A DNA stretch of 64,000 nucleotides, from assembly GCF_965363235.1 (NCBI RefSeq), contig NC_134839.1:59673560-59737559 (forward strand). The letters run 5' to 3'. The stretch is from Mytilus galloprovincialis (lineage: Eukaryota > Mollusca > Bivalvia > Mytilida > Mytilidae). Numbering within the stretch: position 1 is the first letter of the stretch; each line of letters starts with the position of its first letter. A program made the translations under genes and the position numbers. Under the pieces are notes generated by a model, which had not been told where the DNA came from, did not search any database, and saw only the letters and a list, made by a program, of their open reading frames with translations. This document shows, one piece after another, positions 34,791 to 46,314 of this stretch.

Positions 34791-35480
34791 ACATAATTCT
34801 TTGGAGTTTGAACCCATTTGGAAATAGCGTCTGCAATGTGTTTATTTACCATGTTTTACCTTCTAATAATGCCTACTAGTATTTGATAAATCTTTTACAG
34901 GCTGAAGTGCGAATTAATTTATTAAATCTGCTTCTTCTTTCTTGTTCTTGAAATTCGTAATAAAATCCATATGTATTCTGTATTTTAATGTTCTTTGCGG
35001 TACACAACACTTTCTATTACAAAGAGAGAAAAAGCACAATTTCAATAGAATGTACTGTGCGGCGCACAATACTATCTATGCAAAATACATTGTATGGAAT
35101 GTGTAATGCAACACTGAAAACAATATAATACAGAATAAACTTGGAATTTATTAAAAATTTCAAGCACAAAAAAATATGCAAATTCCATAATTAAAAATAA
35201 TTCCAAGTTGAACGAATAGCCTGTTTCATCAATATTAGTTAAAGTGCATGTTCAATCTTGATAAAATACAATTGCCTAAACTAGTTTGTTCAATAGATAA
35301 AGTATTATTGTTACATATGAATGAAATTTGGATCAACAAACTGCTAACATTAGAATGTCAAAGCAGTGGAAATGTAGCAGCTGAAACCTTGAAACACCAT
35401 TTCAAGATAAGCATTCTGTAATCTCAGTTGTTGATAACACCTTCAAACATTGATCCCACGTTCAAATATCTAGAAGAAAA
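34791..35480. other. Intergenic, nothing recognised
   Basis: AT-rich, with related fragments AATGT(A/G)...GCGG(T/C)ACACAA near 34990 and 35050 suggesting a small local duplication. No gene. Confidence 0.45.
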
Positions 35481-35484
35481 CTAA

Positions 35485-36065
35485 TTAACGCTGCCAGGCT
35501 TATGACATTGTACGTCATACGCACATATCATGGACAAAAGACCCATCAGTGATGATCAAATAAAATAAGTCAAAAGGACAAATAAAGTACAAATTTGAAG
35601 AGCATTTAGGATCAAATATTTCTGGTAAGGAAAAGAGTATTGAAACCAATGCTTTATGGGTTGTATATATTACAACAGTATTCCCAGAATTTGATGGATG
35701 TGATTGTAAACTTCATAGTTGATGAATTTCAAAATATGAAATATTCTTGTATTGGGATAACTGCTCAGAATGACAGTTCATATAAATAAAAAAGCGAAAA
35801 CTACCGAGCCTTGATACCCGCGCAGACGGAACATCTACTAGCAGTGACATTGACCTGACGTTTGTTTAACTCATTTAAAGATACCAGGCTTATATCTTGG
35901 TACACAAGATGCGCGTTTCTTATATACACAAGACTCAACAGTGGCGTTCGAATTAAATCAGTTGGAAGACTAAGACGTAAACGATGCTTACGAGCATTAA
36001 GAACCAAAAAATATTGCCAACATGGAGCAAAGGAAATCTATGCATGGGGTAGAAAATATAACTAT
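35485..36065 (+). repeat. Two family C copies, partial
   Basis: A first diverged piece (about 35485-35660) and a second (about 35875-36065) show the family order: ATACCAGGCTTATAT, GATGCGCGTTTCTTATATAC, AAGACTCAACAGTGGCGTTC, AATATTGCC. Small overlapping ORFs in it are not genes. Confidence 0.5.
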
Positions 36066-36894
36066 ATAGAATAGTTTAGAATTTTACATAAACACAAAGC
36101 GAAGATATTATTAATACTTCATGTCAACACAAAAGGTATGACTACTGGTGATCGAATCACAATGTTGAAGTGAAATAATAAAACAATTTTGAGAAATCTT
36201 ATATCAATAACATATGCTAAAATAATGAATGACTTTACAGCATATACACTTGGATTCGTTTCTTTTTATGCCCCACAACTAAAAGTTGGGGGCATATTGT
36301 TTTACCCCAGTCGGTCCGTCCCATTATGGGTATTTAGTTATTCAGCTTAACTCCTTGAACAGTTTGAATGCTAGGAATTTTTCCCTTTGCTGGCTGTTTG
36401 TACATATATATACATATTGAAGGTGTGATGTGCGCAGGGTTTCGATTTTTATTAATTTTTGTTCTTTTGGGAGATAGTTTAACTTTGTCATATTTTGGAG
36501 TATTTTTTTGCATTAGAGGAGCGATTCCAGATAACTCTTAATTTTACTGTTTATAAAATGTTGAATTCACAAAGAACTCCAAGGAAATTTATAAACGGAA
36601 AGTTCCTAATCAAATGGCAAAACAAAATGCTGAAACAAATCAAACGAATGGATGACAACTGTAATATTCCTGACTTAAAACAGGTATTATTTAATGTAGA
36701 GAATGGTGGATTAAACCTGGTTTTATAGCCAGCTTAACCTCTCACTTGTATGAAAGTCGCATCAAATTCCATCATATTGACAAAGATTAGTTAACAAAGC
36801 AAACAGACATAATAGGTAAACATGATAAAAGTAGGGGTACAGCAATCAACATCGTGTTATAGTAATCTTAATAACTATTAAAATACAAATATGT
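36066..36894. other. Intergenic with a repeat fragment
   Basis: About 36268-36320 reads TATGCCCCACAACTAAAAGT, TGGGGGCATATTGTTTTACC, a common bivalve repeat end. A 77-codon ORF at 36495-36728 (starting MEYFFALEERFQ) has no recognised domain and is left uncalled. Confidence 0.4.
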
Positions 36895-37290
36895 AACAAA
36901 GGAGCACAAAAAGGCACACAGACAAAGCACATAATAAAAAATGAAAGATTAGAAAACAAAATTTTACAAAAGCACAATAACATAATGACGGGCTGTGTAA
37001 GTACAGAGCAACGTCATATGTATCAAAGAAACACAAAAAAGGCATATAGACAAAGCACATAAGAAAAAATGAAAGACAAGAATAAAAAAAAAATATCATA
37101 GAACAATAACACAATGACGGGCCGTATAAGTACAGACCCAAGTCATGTGTATCAGTGTATCAACGAAACACAAAAAGGGATATAAACCAAGCACATTAAC
37201 AAAAATGAAAGACCAGAATACACAAATTATCAGAGAACAATAACACAATGACGGGATGTTTAAGTATAAGGTCACGTCAAATGGATGTCA
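36895..37290. repeat. Tandem repeat, three diverged units of about 130 bp
   Basis: Blocks GACAAAGCACAT, AAAAATGAAAGA, ACAATAACACAATGACGGG and a GTAAGTACAGA-like block recur three times at roughly 125-135 bp spacing. No coding meaning; the 87-codon minus ORF across it is an artefact of the repeat. Confidence 0.75.
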
Positions 37291-37337
37291 CAAAAAAACG
37301 ACTTAACAGCAAAAGTAATATTCATAAAGACAAATAC

Positions 37338-37735
37338 AAGAATATTATAACACGTTATTAAGATGATAAACAACGAAAGTAACTAGAATTTATAATTCAA
37401 GACCATCGTGTATTATTTGTGTAATTGATACAAAATACATAGCATCAAGGTCTTGGTACCTCACGATGAATACTATAATACGTTATCAAGATGATAAACA
37501 ACGTCAGTAACCAGAATATATAATTCAAGACCATCGTGTATTAGTTGTGTAATTGATACAAAATACATATCATCAAGGTCTTGGTAACTCCCGATGAATA
37601 CTATAACACGTTATTAAGATGATAAACAACGTCAGTAACCAGAATTTATACTTCAAGACCATCGTGTATTATTTGTGTAATTGATACAAAATACATATCA
37701 TCAAGGTCTTGGTACCTCACGATGAACGTTTTAGA
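37338..37735. repeat. 128-bp tandem repeat, three units
   Basis: CGTTATTAAGATGATAAACA (or one-base variant) starts at 37353, 37481 and 37609, a period of exactly 128 bp. Units are about 95% alike. Each unit contains CCATCGTG and CACGATG in opposite orientation, and TCAAGACC and GGTCTTGG, so each can fold on itself. Confidence 0.85.
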
Positions 37736-37934
37736 AAAAGGGCGAGCAGTGCTTTGACATAACCCCCTGGTTCATCAACTTTATGCACAGTTATTTGTGA
37801 CGTTTTACAAAGTCTGAGTAGGAGCTGCAAACGCTTGAATAGCGAATAAGTTGGAAAATGTATATCCCATATGCAGGTGCAGTTGATATATTTAGTTAGT
37901 ATATATTCAAAACATTTCTTTCCTAACGTATAGA

Positions 37935-38070
37935 TTGTCACTAATGAGTCTTATGTAGACGAAGCGTGCTAGACGCGTACCAAACTATCAGCCTTGTATC
38001 TCTGTTGATTTTAAACAAACATGGGTTTGATACCATTGCTGTTGGACGTTTCTCTCTCACTGGTATCACC
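37935..38070 (-). repeat. Family C copy, partial
   Basis: ACTAATGAGTCTTATGTAGACGAAG-type sequence, then CTAGACGCGTAC, matches the reverse orientation of the copy at 43715-44040. Diverged. Confidence 0.5.
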
Positions 38071-39570
38071 AGCTTAGTTTTTGAGGTAAAATATGAGCCT
38101 GGTTTTTTATGAGAGTTTACATATATATGCCTGATGTTACAATATTTTCTGTATATGTTAAAGACCATATTTTAAGGTTCCAGCAACTGCTACAAAATCT
38201 ATAGTTTTACCCTGTTCATTTCACTCTAAAATTACGATACTTAGTAACTTAATCTGATATATATCCTCCTTGAACTGCCCACATACAAGTCAGAAAGGGT
38301 TCATCTGACATTGACTTTATTTCATGGATCAGCAATCAAATTAGAGTTTCGTTGCCAAGTCTGTTTCTCCGATACTTTCAGCAATGGATCAATTATAATT
38401 ATTGTATGGAGTGATATTTTGCCTAGAGTAAAGACCCACCTCCATCTGGCAGGTTTTATCTGACCTTTACCTCACATTCATGGTTCATTAGTTAATGTTT
38501 TGAATTGTGGTTTGAATTCCATTTCAGATAATTTAAGCAACATGTCAACTATATTTGATGTATGGAGTGATTATATTACAGAGTGGACATGTTTTTCTGC
38601 TTCATCTAATCTTCACCACATTTTTATGATTCATTGGTGAATATCAAGTTTTCTTGATTTTGTTTGTTTTTCATATATTTTCCTATATTTTATTATATAT
38701 ATGTATAAGCAATAGGTATAATTGTTCTATTGAATGTTGATAGTGTATACGCTTGTCTGGCAGCGAACACTCGACCTCATTTTCATGGTTCATTGGCCAA
38801 TGTTTACTTTTGTGGTTAGGTCTGTTTTTTAGATACTGTAAGTAATAGGTTGGCTATGAATAAATTGTAAAGTGTAAATATCCGTCTGGCAGGGTTTATC
38901 TAACCTTTACACGGATACTGTTAAACGTATATGCCACTTGTTACATAGTATCAAACCTATCGTCCTCGCTAGACAAGAGTTACGATCAAGTCACCTTCCT
39001 TGGCGGATTAAGGTAGAATTTCGGATCCTCGAGGTAATGATTTCCATAGGTCGCAGATGTAACGAGCTGCATCCAATCAAAAAGCGCCTTTAAGGGGACC
39101 AAGTGTAAAATGTAGAAAATTTTAATAAACAATTGGTACTTGTTGCTTATGCAACAAGTATTTACCCTCAAAAGATATGACGATATGTAGTGACAATTTC
39201 AAAATTCTAAATCAACTAATTCAACCTGGTTGGAACGAGCGTTTCTTTTATCTACTGGCAGATGGCGCAGTATTGTAATCACAAATGTTGGTCCAATTTG
39301 AAAAGGGTGGAGAGGAGGGGACTGGATCGTAAACCTTGGCTTGATAAGATGTAAACATTTAAGTTAAAGAATTTCAACATTTATTGAATCATAATTAGTA
39401 AAGCAGGCGAAAAATTCAGCGAATAAACTTGAAATGTGTTAGTGTGCCTAATTTTTATAACCCCAGGTAAAAGTTCAGTTTATTGATTATTTATATTTCA
39501 ATTTTTCAAAGAAAATAATGGCTTCTGCAAAGACTACATATTTTACATGTATGTTAAAGGGATATTGGAA
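38071..39570. repeat. Reverse-oriented family A monomers and flanks
   Basis: Between about 38430 and 38930 the blocks TTTTCATGGTTCATTGG, CTGGCAGG and CAACTATATTTG(A/G)TGTATG recur at about 150-bp spacing, which is family A on the minus strand. Outside it no gene is seen. Confidence 0.6.
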
Positions 39571-39574
39571 TACT

Positions 39575-39640
39575 GTTTCTGTTCTTTGGTCGGGTTGTTG
39601 TCTCTTTTACACATACTCAGTTTCAATTCTCAATTCAATG
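39575..39640 (+). mobile_element. Very short Penelope-like 3' tail
   Basis: TCGGGTTGTTGTCTCTTTTA, CAGTTTCAATTCTCAATTC is the terminal block of the tail at 1785-2560; only about 65 bases remain. Confidence 0.55.
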
Positions 39641-39894
39641 TTTGAAGAAAAGTTTCAACCTTTTGTTACCGCAACTGTTTAGATAAAACAAAACACAAAT
39701 AACTCATAGTATGAAACACTTTGATTTACCTCAAAAATATTCTGTTGGATAAATCATCAAAAGTTTTCATAACTTTGTATAAACAACAGCATCGGGAAAA
39801 AGGGTGAGTGGGATGTGGTGATACATACAGGTACTGCAAAAGTTTGGTTTCCAAATCCAAATTTTGTTTTTATAAAAGTGGTTTAGCTTAAAAT

Positions 39895-40347
39895 AATTAG
39901 GCGAAAAATACCAGGGGACATTCAAACTAATTAGTCGAAAATAACTGACAACGCTATGGCTAAAACGACAAACAATAGTACACAAAACACAACATAGTTA
40001 ACACAAACCCCACCGAAAACTTAGGGTAATCTCAGGTGCTACAGGCGAGTACGCAGATCCTGCTGTACATCATGTGGCACCCGTCGTGAGGCTCATATTA
40101 GTATAAAAGAGGGACGAAAAATACCAGAGGGACAGTCAAACTCATAAATCGAAAATAAACTGACAATGCCATGGCCACATGACACAACATAGAAAACTAA
40201 AGAATAAGCAACACGACCCCCACCAAAAACTAGGGGTGATATCAGGTGCTCCGGAAGGGTCAGCAGATCCTGCTCCACATGAGGCACCCGTCGTGTTGCT
40301 TATGTGATAACAAATCCGGTAAATAGACTAATTCGGTAGGTCACATT
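39895..40347 (-). mobile_element. 3' end of the GIY-YIG-bearing Penelope-like family, tandem double tail
   Basis: Two consecutive copies (about 39895-40105 and 40110-40345) of a ~215-bp tail with blocks GAAAATAACTGACAA, CACCGAAAACTTAGGGTAAT / CACCAAAAACTAGGGGTGAT and GCACCCGTCGTG. The outer part (TAATTCGGTAGGTCACATTT reversed) matches the 3' end of the element at 42450-45345. Tandem terminal repeats are a known trait of Penelope-like elements. Confidence 0.65.
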
Positions 40348-41718
40348 TATGAAAGGGAATATAGTATAAAGCTATCCTACGTATAACTTAAGGAAACTAT
40401 TAATGTCATATTTGTAAAATTGGAACAATTATGGACAGCTTATCAGGAATATTGGTTTAAACTAATTTGGTAACCGTTATGTAAATCTTCAAGTATTTCT
40501 GTTCTTTTTTGGCCGCATGCAATTTATAACGTACAAAATATTATTGAACAATAAAGTATTGCCTTGTCTGTATCAATAAGTTATTGTTTATTCAGTCGTA
40601 ATTTGGTTCAAAGTTTCCTTTAACCAAATTGAAGGACTAAAATGAAAGATACATGTAGTTTACACCAAAATCAATGACATACATTTATTATGTAATGACA
40701 ACTATGTGTATTTCTCTTTAATATATTATTTGAACTTTTTTGGTATTTGTTTTAACTCACCAAACAAATTAACCAACGTGATTTTTTTCAGATTACATTA
40801 TAATTATTTAATAACATTTAGAACACATTGCTTCATCAATTTGGAAGTCGATATATCCTATTCATACTTGTTTAAGCTTTCAGGTGTTCCTTAGAACAGA
40901 GAGCAGAGCAGTTGCGGATACTGAAGTTGGACGAAAGATCAAACAGGCGTACGGAATTTGAATCACTATATACCGCCCATGAGGTATAATGAGTCAAACA
41001 TTATATTTAGTGTAAAGAATGAATTTTGTATATACATGTTAGTGAGAGGTTTCTCTCAAAAGACAAGGCAAAACTTTTCATAAAGCCAACCAATGTTAAT
41101 ATAACATAATGTACTGACTTTAAATCACTTAAAATTTATGAAATATTGCTTGTATACATTTTTGAAGTTTATCCTGAGTACTAAAAGTCTTTGAATTTTA
41201 CTCGATTACCGCTACATCGTTGGAAGGACGAGTCGCTGTTGACATTAATAGTCCTATATTGGTGATTCTGAAAATAAACCATACATAAAAACTTATTATC
41301 ATTTTGTTTTCTATAAATGCCCCCCTCCTTTTCCATAAATCAATCCTTATAAATTAATGATCAAGTTGTATATTTGATTTCCACTATTTTAAACATGAAT
41401 GTTGGAAGAGAGTAACAAAAATGCAAGCGCGGATAACAAATCATTTGTTGCAAAAAACATGAGCAAATGTAAACGCTGATGAACCAGACAGTTTTTAAGA
41501 TAACATTTAACTATTTTTTTTTAAATTGATTTACATTTATCTTCACCTGACAATCATAGCACCACAAATGCATGGGCACTTTTAATCTACATGAAGCTTT
41601 TGTTCTTCTTTATTAAACTTTAAAAGGCGTACAAATGAAAAAGATTTGAAATAAAGTATGACAAGAAGTGGATTTAGCCACAAACATTGTAAAACCTCAA
41701 ATTAAAAGTAATTTCTCA
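40348..41718. other. Intergenic, nothing recognised
   Basis: AT-rich; may hold further exons of the ankyrin gene on the minus strand, but none can be identified by eye. Confidence 0.45.
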
Positions 41719-42171
41719 TTAAAATGAGTATTCATAGATTAACAACTTACGTTGCTTACCGGTATTATTCATTCCTTTTTCTTTTTTCTCCAAAATATAA
41801 ACAATGCTATCATGGCCATTCTTCTCGGCATACATAAGAGCTGTCCATCCATATATATCATATTTGCTTACATCACAATCGTTGTTAAGAAGAAATCTCA
41901 CAAATTGTTCTCGTTCATTTTCAACAATACTCCCTGTCCTCTTAGATGTCCTATGGCTCCGACATGTTTCTATCAATGGTGTATTACCGAAGTAATTTAT
42001 ACAGTTGACTCCTGCACCTTTTGAAATCAGATCTGTCGCCAGCTGAAATTTTTCCCGTCGTATTGCCTGAAATAAAGCACCAATTCTGTCATTTTCATTA
42101 TTTTTAGTACATCCTGCTCCCATTTTTCTATGCCAGTCAGACAAAGAAAATGCAACATCAAAGAACCGCAC
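41719..42171 (-). CDS. Ankyrin-repeat protein, 5' exon
   Basis: The 150-codon reading frame is the first coding exon of a larger gene. It shows two ankyrin units: residues about 30-66 (ALFQAIRREKFQLATDLISK, then GNTPLIETC) and about 88-130 (FVRFLLNNDCDVSKYDIYGW, TALMYAEKNGHDSIVYILEK). Met17 (codon 42123-42121) starts MGAGCTKN, an N-myristoylation-type sequence (Gly2, Thr6) with a nearby Cys for palmitoylation, so it is the more likely start and predicts membrane anchoring. The true exon probably ends before the stop: donors GTAAGC (41759) and GTAAGT (41750) lie on the minus strand after NNTG. Ankyrin repeats bind partner proteins; partner unknown. Downstream exons are not found in the window. 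Confidence 0.6.
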   Translation of the reverse strand: MRFFDVAFSLSDWHRKMGAGCTKNNENDRIGALFQAIRREKFQLATDLISKGAGVNCINYFGNTPLIETCRSHRTSKRTGSIVENEREQFVRFLLNNDCDVSKYDIYGWTALMYAEKNGHDSIVYILEKKEKGMNNTGKQRKLLIYEYSF

Positions 42172-42229
42172 TTCTCATCAAACAATTTGTGATATGTCTT
42201 TGAACTTTAGGTTCCTCATTTTATTTGCG

Positions 42230-42300
42230 AAATGTCGTCAAACTTGAGGTTTAGATAATGACAAGTCTTTTGTAGAAGAAGCGCGTGTCTGACATTCACA
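42230..42300 (-). repeat. Family C fragment
   Basis: ATGACAAGTCTTTTGTAGAAG followed by AAGCGCGTGTCTGAC-type sequence, a short diverged piece in the same orientation as the copy at 42731-42870. Confidence 0.45.
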
Positions 42301-42730
42301 ATCAATGAAAAGTTTTTATAAATGATTTTGTAAAAGGTCATCCTCACCACCTGCAATTCAAATGAGATCAAATAATATTCATATGACATCAATATATAAT
42401 TGTCTAAAAACAAACTGTTATTATCATGACGAAGTATATTTCCAGGAACAAACCTTATTCATGTTAGTGTAGGTGTGATAGTTACAACAGAAAAAGCAAG
42501 CATAAATGAACATTTAAAAAAATCGATAGCCAAAAAATAGATAATTATGAAAGCCATCACGAGTTTGTTGACCTTATGAAATATCCATCCCACAGGTGAT
42601 ATGGAATCTATGAACTCGAGTGTAACCTTTGCGGATTGGTATATGTCGGTAAAACGAAAGTAAGGCTCAATAAGCGGCCATAGATCAGACATCAGCAACA
42701 ATGCAAGCGACATTGTTTACCAACATTGTT

Positions 42731-42870
42731 TACCAACAATGCTCTTCAACTTCGTACACCATTTTGGCCTTTTAAACATTTTTTGATTCGAGCGTCAGTG
42801 ATGAGTCTTTTGTAGACGAAACGCGCGTTTGGCGTAATATAAAATTTAATCCTGGTATCTATAATGAGTT
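42731..42870 (-). repeat. Family C copy inserted in the Penelope-like element
   Basis: CAATGCTCTTCAACTTCG, GAGCGTCAGTGATGAGTCTT, TTGTAGACGAAACGCGCGTT and TCCTGGTATCTATAATGAG; the reverse complement of the start of the copy at 43715-44040. Penelope-like coding sequence stands on both sides. Confidence 0.65.
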
Positions 42871-43714
42871 TGTTATTTAACAAGACTGATAATTCAATTC
42901 TTTATATGCAAGTTAGCATCATCGAAAAAATATACCACAGGACTTGCCAAAATCCTCAACTTACAACACGTCTCTATAGATCAAAGGACGACTGCTGGTT
43001 TCAACAATTTTAAACAGCGACACCATATGTTGCAATGACAAAATTGATAGTAGAGGTAATCTATCTAGTCCTTCCGGTAGCTCCGTGAATTTAATGAACA
43101 TTTTTAACTCTGCTCTTCGACTACATCACCTACTCTCCATGGTGTCTCTTTTAATTGGCTGCTAACCTTTATAAAAAGCCGTTAAATATTCATCATATTT
43201 GCATTAAGTTTTATGAATTGCTCTATCAAAACTTCATTTCATGTACAACTTAGGTTTGGAGACCACTGTTACAAACTCACAGTCAAACCAATACGAACTA
43301 ACAGCTATCATCTCGGATATAACAAGTCACAGACTTTTCAAACCCGCTTGGTTAAAAAAAATCACACCATAAATTAAAATGGTAAAAAGTTCCTTTCTAA
43401 AAGTTCTTTTGCTTACAAAGGTATCGTGCCATCAACTTGGTCCGATATGATTCATCATGGATCAGCTCACTCGAAAATATCTCCCTATTTTAAATACTAG
43501 TACCATTCTGTACCAATCATTTCTTGAAAAAAACCAAATTACAATTAAAATTTTCAATTACAAATACGTGTTGCAGGATTTCATAAATCAATATTGACTA
43601 CTTCAAAGCTAAACCTTCTGTTTTACCTGTGCTATTTCCCATTCATATATAATCCAGATAGCTACGATATTACTGGTGACCTTAACATAACAGAGGGGTC
43701 ATAACATTGTAATA

Positions 43715-44040
43715 GTTATCAAAGGTACCAGGATTATACTTTACTACGCCAGACGCGCGTTTCGTCTACATAAGACTCATTAGTGACGCTCATATCAAAA
43801 TATTTATAAAGCCAAACAAGTACAAAGTTGGAGAGCATTGAGGATAAAAAATGCCAATTAGTTGTGCCAAATACGGCTAAGGTATTCTATACCTGGGATA
43901 ACAAAATCCTTAGTGTTTCGAAAAATGGCAAAGTTTTGTTTACTGGAAATTTATAAAAATTACCACATTATTGATATTCATCTCAACACCGAAGTGCTGA
44001 CTACTGGGCTGGTGATACCCTCGGGTAAATAAGACTTCTT
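43715..44040 (+). repeat. Longest family C copy
   Basis: Begins AAGGTACCAGGATTATACTT and runs through CCAGACGCGCGTTTCGTCTA, CATAAGACTCATTAGTGACG, ACAAGTACAAAGTTGGAGAG, GCCAAATACGGCTAAGGTAT to CTGGTGATACCCTCGGGTAA. It is inserted in the Penelope-like element. No RNA polymerase III boxes could be assigned with certainty, so SINE status is open. Confidence 0.7.
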
Positions 44041-45345
44041 TGCAAAACTTGTTATTTTAAGGCCCGAAATATCGTGAGCCTACACTTTTAAAATACTGAT
44101 GAATTCAGTCAAGGATTATGCCAGAAAATTGGTTATACACGAGAAAGATGACGTAGATAATGTGTCCGAATTGATTAAGACTATGAAGTCTTTGACCCAA
44201 GTCAGAATTTAAAAACTTAGTGCGTCTATGAATAGCCATGCAACACCAAATTGAATGTTTATAACGAGCCAAATGTTGAAAACTGGATCTTTACTTCTGT
44301 ATTGGATACCTAAACTACACAAGTGTCCTTACAAACAACGGTATATTGTGTGGTCTTCCAACTGATAAACGACACTTCTCTCTAAACTATTAACACCAAT
44401 ATTCGCAGCAATCAAAGTCCGGCAACACAGTTGTTGTGAAACTACCTATTCTAAAGGTGATGTGAATCAGATGCGGTAGTAAAATAGTCCCAAAATGTCT
44501 AGATAAATACAACCTAAAACTTTTTCATCTTGCAATAGTATTAAATAATTGACCTGTCTACATTTAACACACAAGTATTCCTAATTGCATGCAAACTAAA
44601 AGACAAATTGAAAGAGTAAGTCCTGCTTTGCTTCATAAAAAAGAACCACCAACGTAGATACAAGTATCTTGTCTTCGAGAGGGATACGTAGTACTTTGCC
44701 AAAAAAAAAAAAAAAACCTCTGCTTGATTTCTTGATTGAAAACACATTTGTTGAGTTTTGAGAACATGTATTCAACAAACAATCAGCATTCCAAAGGGAA
44801 ATAACTGTTGATGTTGAACGCATCTATCCCATCGAACTAGAGATAAATGATACAACAGATAGAGTTAAGTCTGTTCCATATCTTGACTTAATCTAAAAAC
44901 TAAATTTGAGGGTGAGATGATTTCAGCTTCCCAATAGTGAAATTTCCATTTCTATGTAACAACATTCCAGCCCCGCCTGCATACGGAGTTTATATGTCCC
45001 AATTGGTACGATATTCCCGGGCTTGTATTTCCTATCATGATTTCTTTGATAGAGGGTTTTTGCTCTCAAGGATGCTACCAAACCAAGAGTTCCAACTGTT
45101 GAAATTGAGATAATTCCTTCGTACATTTTACGGACACCATCACGTGTTGGTTGACCGTTATGGAACAAACGTTTCACAGATGATATCGGACATGTTCCTT
45201 ATGTCGTAACTACAATCCCATCCCATTTTCACGAATGTGACCTACCGAATTAAAACTATTTACCCGGTTTGTGATAACATAAGCAACACGATGGGTGCCA
45301 CATGTGGTGCAGGATCTGCTTACCATTGACCTGAGTGATCATTGA

Positions 45346-46092
45346 TTTGGTCACAATTAAAAATTAACTGTTTACCAAATTGAATATTTTTCTAGATACA
45401 AACTAAGATTTATTTCGTGGAAGCATTAAATATAGGTGATATCATGAAAATAATTATTCGCTTTTAACTGCAAATTTGGTTCAATTATGTAAAAATAAGA
45501 TGAGAAACCATATTGAGTATTCATGAGACCTTTGATTTTACCTCTTAAGCCCGGACACATTCATGATTTTTACAGCCGTCCTTTACAGCATCATTCTCGA
45601 TTAAAAAAAATCAAACGTCTGATTAAGATCCTAGTAACCGTAACTGGTAATTCAATCTTAAATTAAAATTTGTAAAAACAATTATTCAATCATGACAACA
45701 ATCCAATATTGTTCAGTAAGCGTTCTTATTCAGCGATTCGCAGCCGAGCTGCTGACTGAAGATACCTGTAAGAAAAAAGCACCACATTCAGGATGATCAG
45801 AAACTGTCGGAACGCAATCCAATCACAGTCTGCTGTATCGCATTGCAAATGTCTCTGTCTTGTCTCAGTCGTATTGTGTTCTGTAATTGTAGGGACTCTG
45901 ACGAAGGTATCATTGTCGAATTTCGTATTTAAAAAAAAAACGAGACTGTTCCGGATCTGGATGCAATCTTGACTCAATCGCTAAGAAAAAAAACCAATTA
46001 ATTTCTCCAGGTCATGCCCGTCCCACAGCTAGGCCACTGTCCAGAAAACACAGAACATTGTTACGATACAGCAGAATCTGTGATGACATATA
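45346..46092. other. Intergenic, nothing recognised
   Basis: Left flank of the LTR element. An 83-codon minus ORF at 45726-45977 has no recognised domain. GC content is somewhat higher near 45720-46080 than in the surroundings. Confidence 0.4.
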
Positions 46093-46298
46093 TGTAACGT
46101 TGGTAGCCTATATATATTAACTAAGAGACAAGCCATGTGTACTGATTAACATACTTTAATATAATGCTAGAGCTAAGTAATCCACAAATACATAAAGCAA
46201 TACGACGCGACCTTATCTGCTATGTCCATCAACACAACACGTGCGTGAACTCTGAACTGTATAGATATTTATGAATGAATGAAAGTTACAATATTACA
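46093..46298 (-). repeat. 3' LTR (in element orientation)
   Basis: Starts TGTAACGTTGGTAGCC and ends AATATTACA, with the usual TG...CA ends. It is adjacent to a polypurine tract on the inner side. Confidence 0.92.
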
Positions 46299-46314
46299 TC
46301 TCTTCTTTTCTCAG
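46299..46314 (-). other. Polypurine tract of the LTR element
   Basis: On the minus strand GAGAAAAGAAGAGA directly precedes the 3' LTR, the usual priming site for plus-strand DNA synthesis in LTR elements. Confidence 0.75.

Larger units (their letters stand above)
42450..45345 (+). mobile_element. Penelope-like element with GIY-YIG domain before the RT, decayed
   Basis: The plus strand shows, in order, a GIY-YIG endonuclease start (YGIYELECNLCGLVYVGKT, 42600-42656), more N-terminal sequence (EKIYHRT near 42925, NLSSPSGSSVNLMNIFNSAL near 43060-43120, YELTAIISDITSHRLFKP near 43290-43350), then the reverse transcriptase (YWIPKLHKCPYKQR, 44300-44341; KLKDKLKELV and RYKYLV around 44600-44670) and a 3' region ending near 45345. 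The endonuclease on the N-terminal side matches the permuted Naiad/Chlamys-type Penelope-like elements rather than classic Penelope, where it is C-terminal. Two family C repeats are inserted in it (42731-42870 and 43715-44040). It carries many breaks and is an old, dead copy. Its 3' tail recurs at 39895-40347. Confidence 0.75.

Noticed and set aside
36878-37141. 87-residue Cys/Phe-rich minus ORF
   Set aside because: Repetitive translation of the ~130-bp tandem array.
36895-37735. CRISPR-like array
   Set aside because: Units are contiguous tandem repeats of ~130 bp without unique spacers, in a eukaryotic context.
45726-45977. 83-residue minus ORF beside the LTR element
   Set aside because: No domain recognised; the N-terminal part includes a poly-Phe/Leu stretch from a homopolymer.
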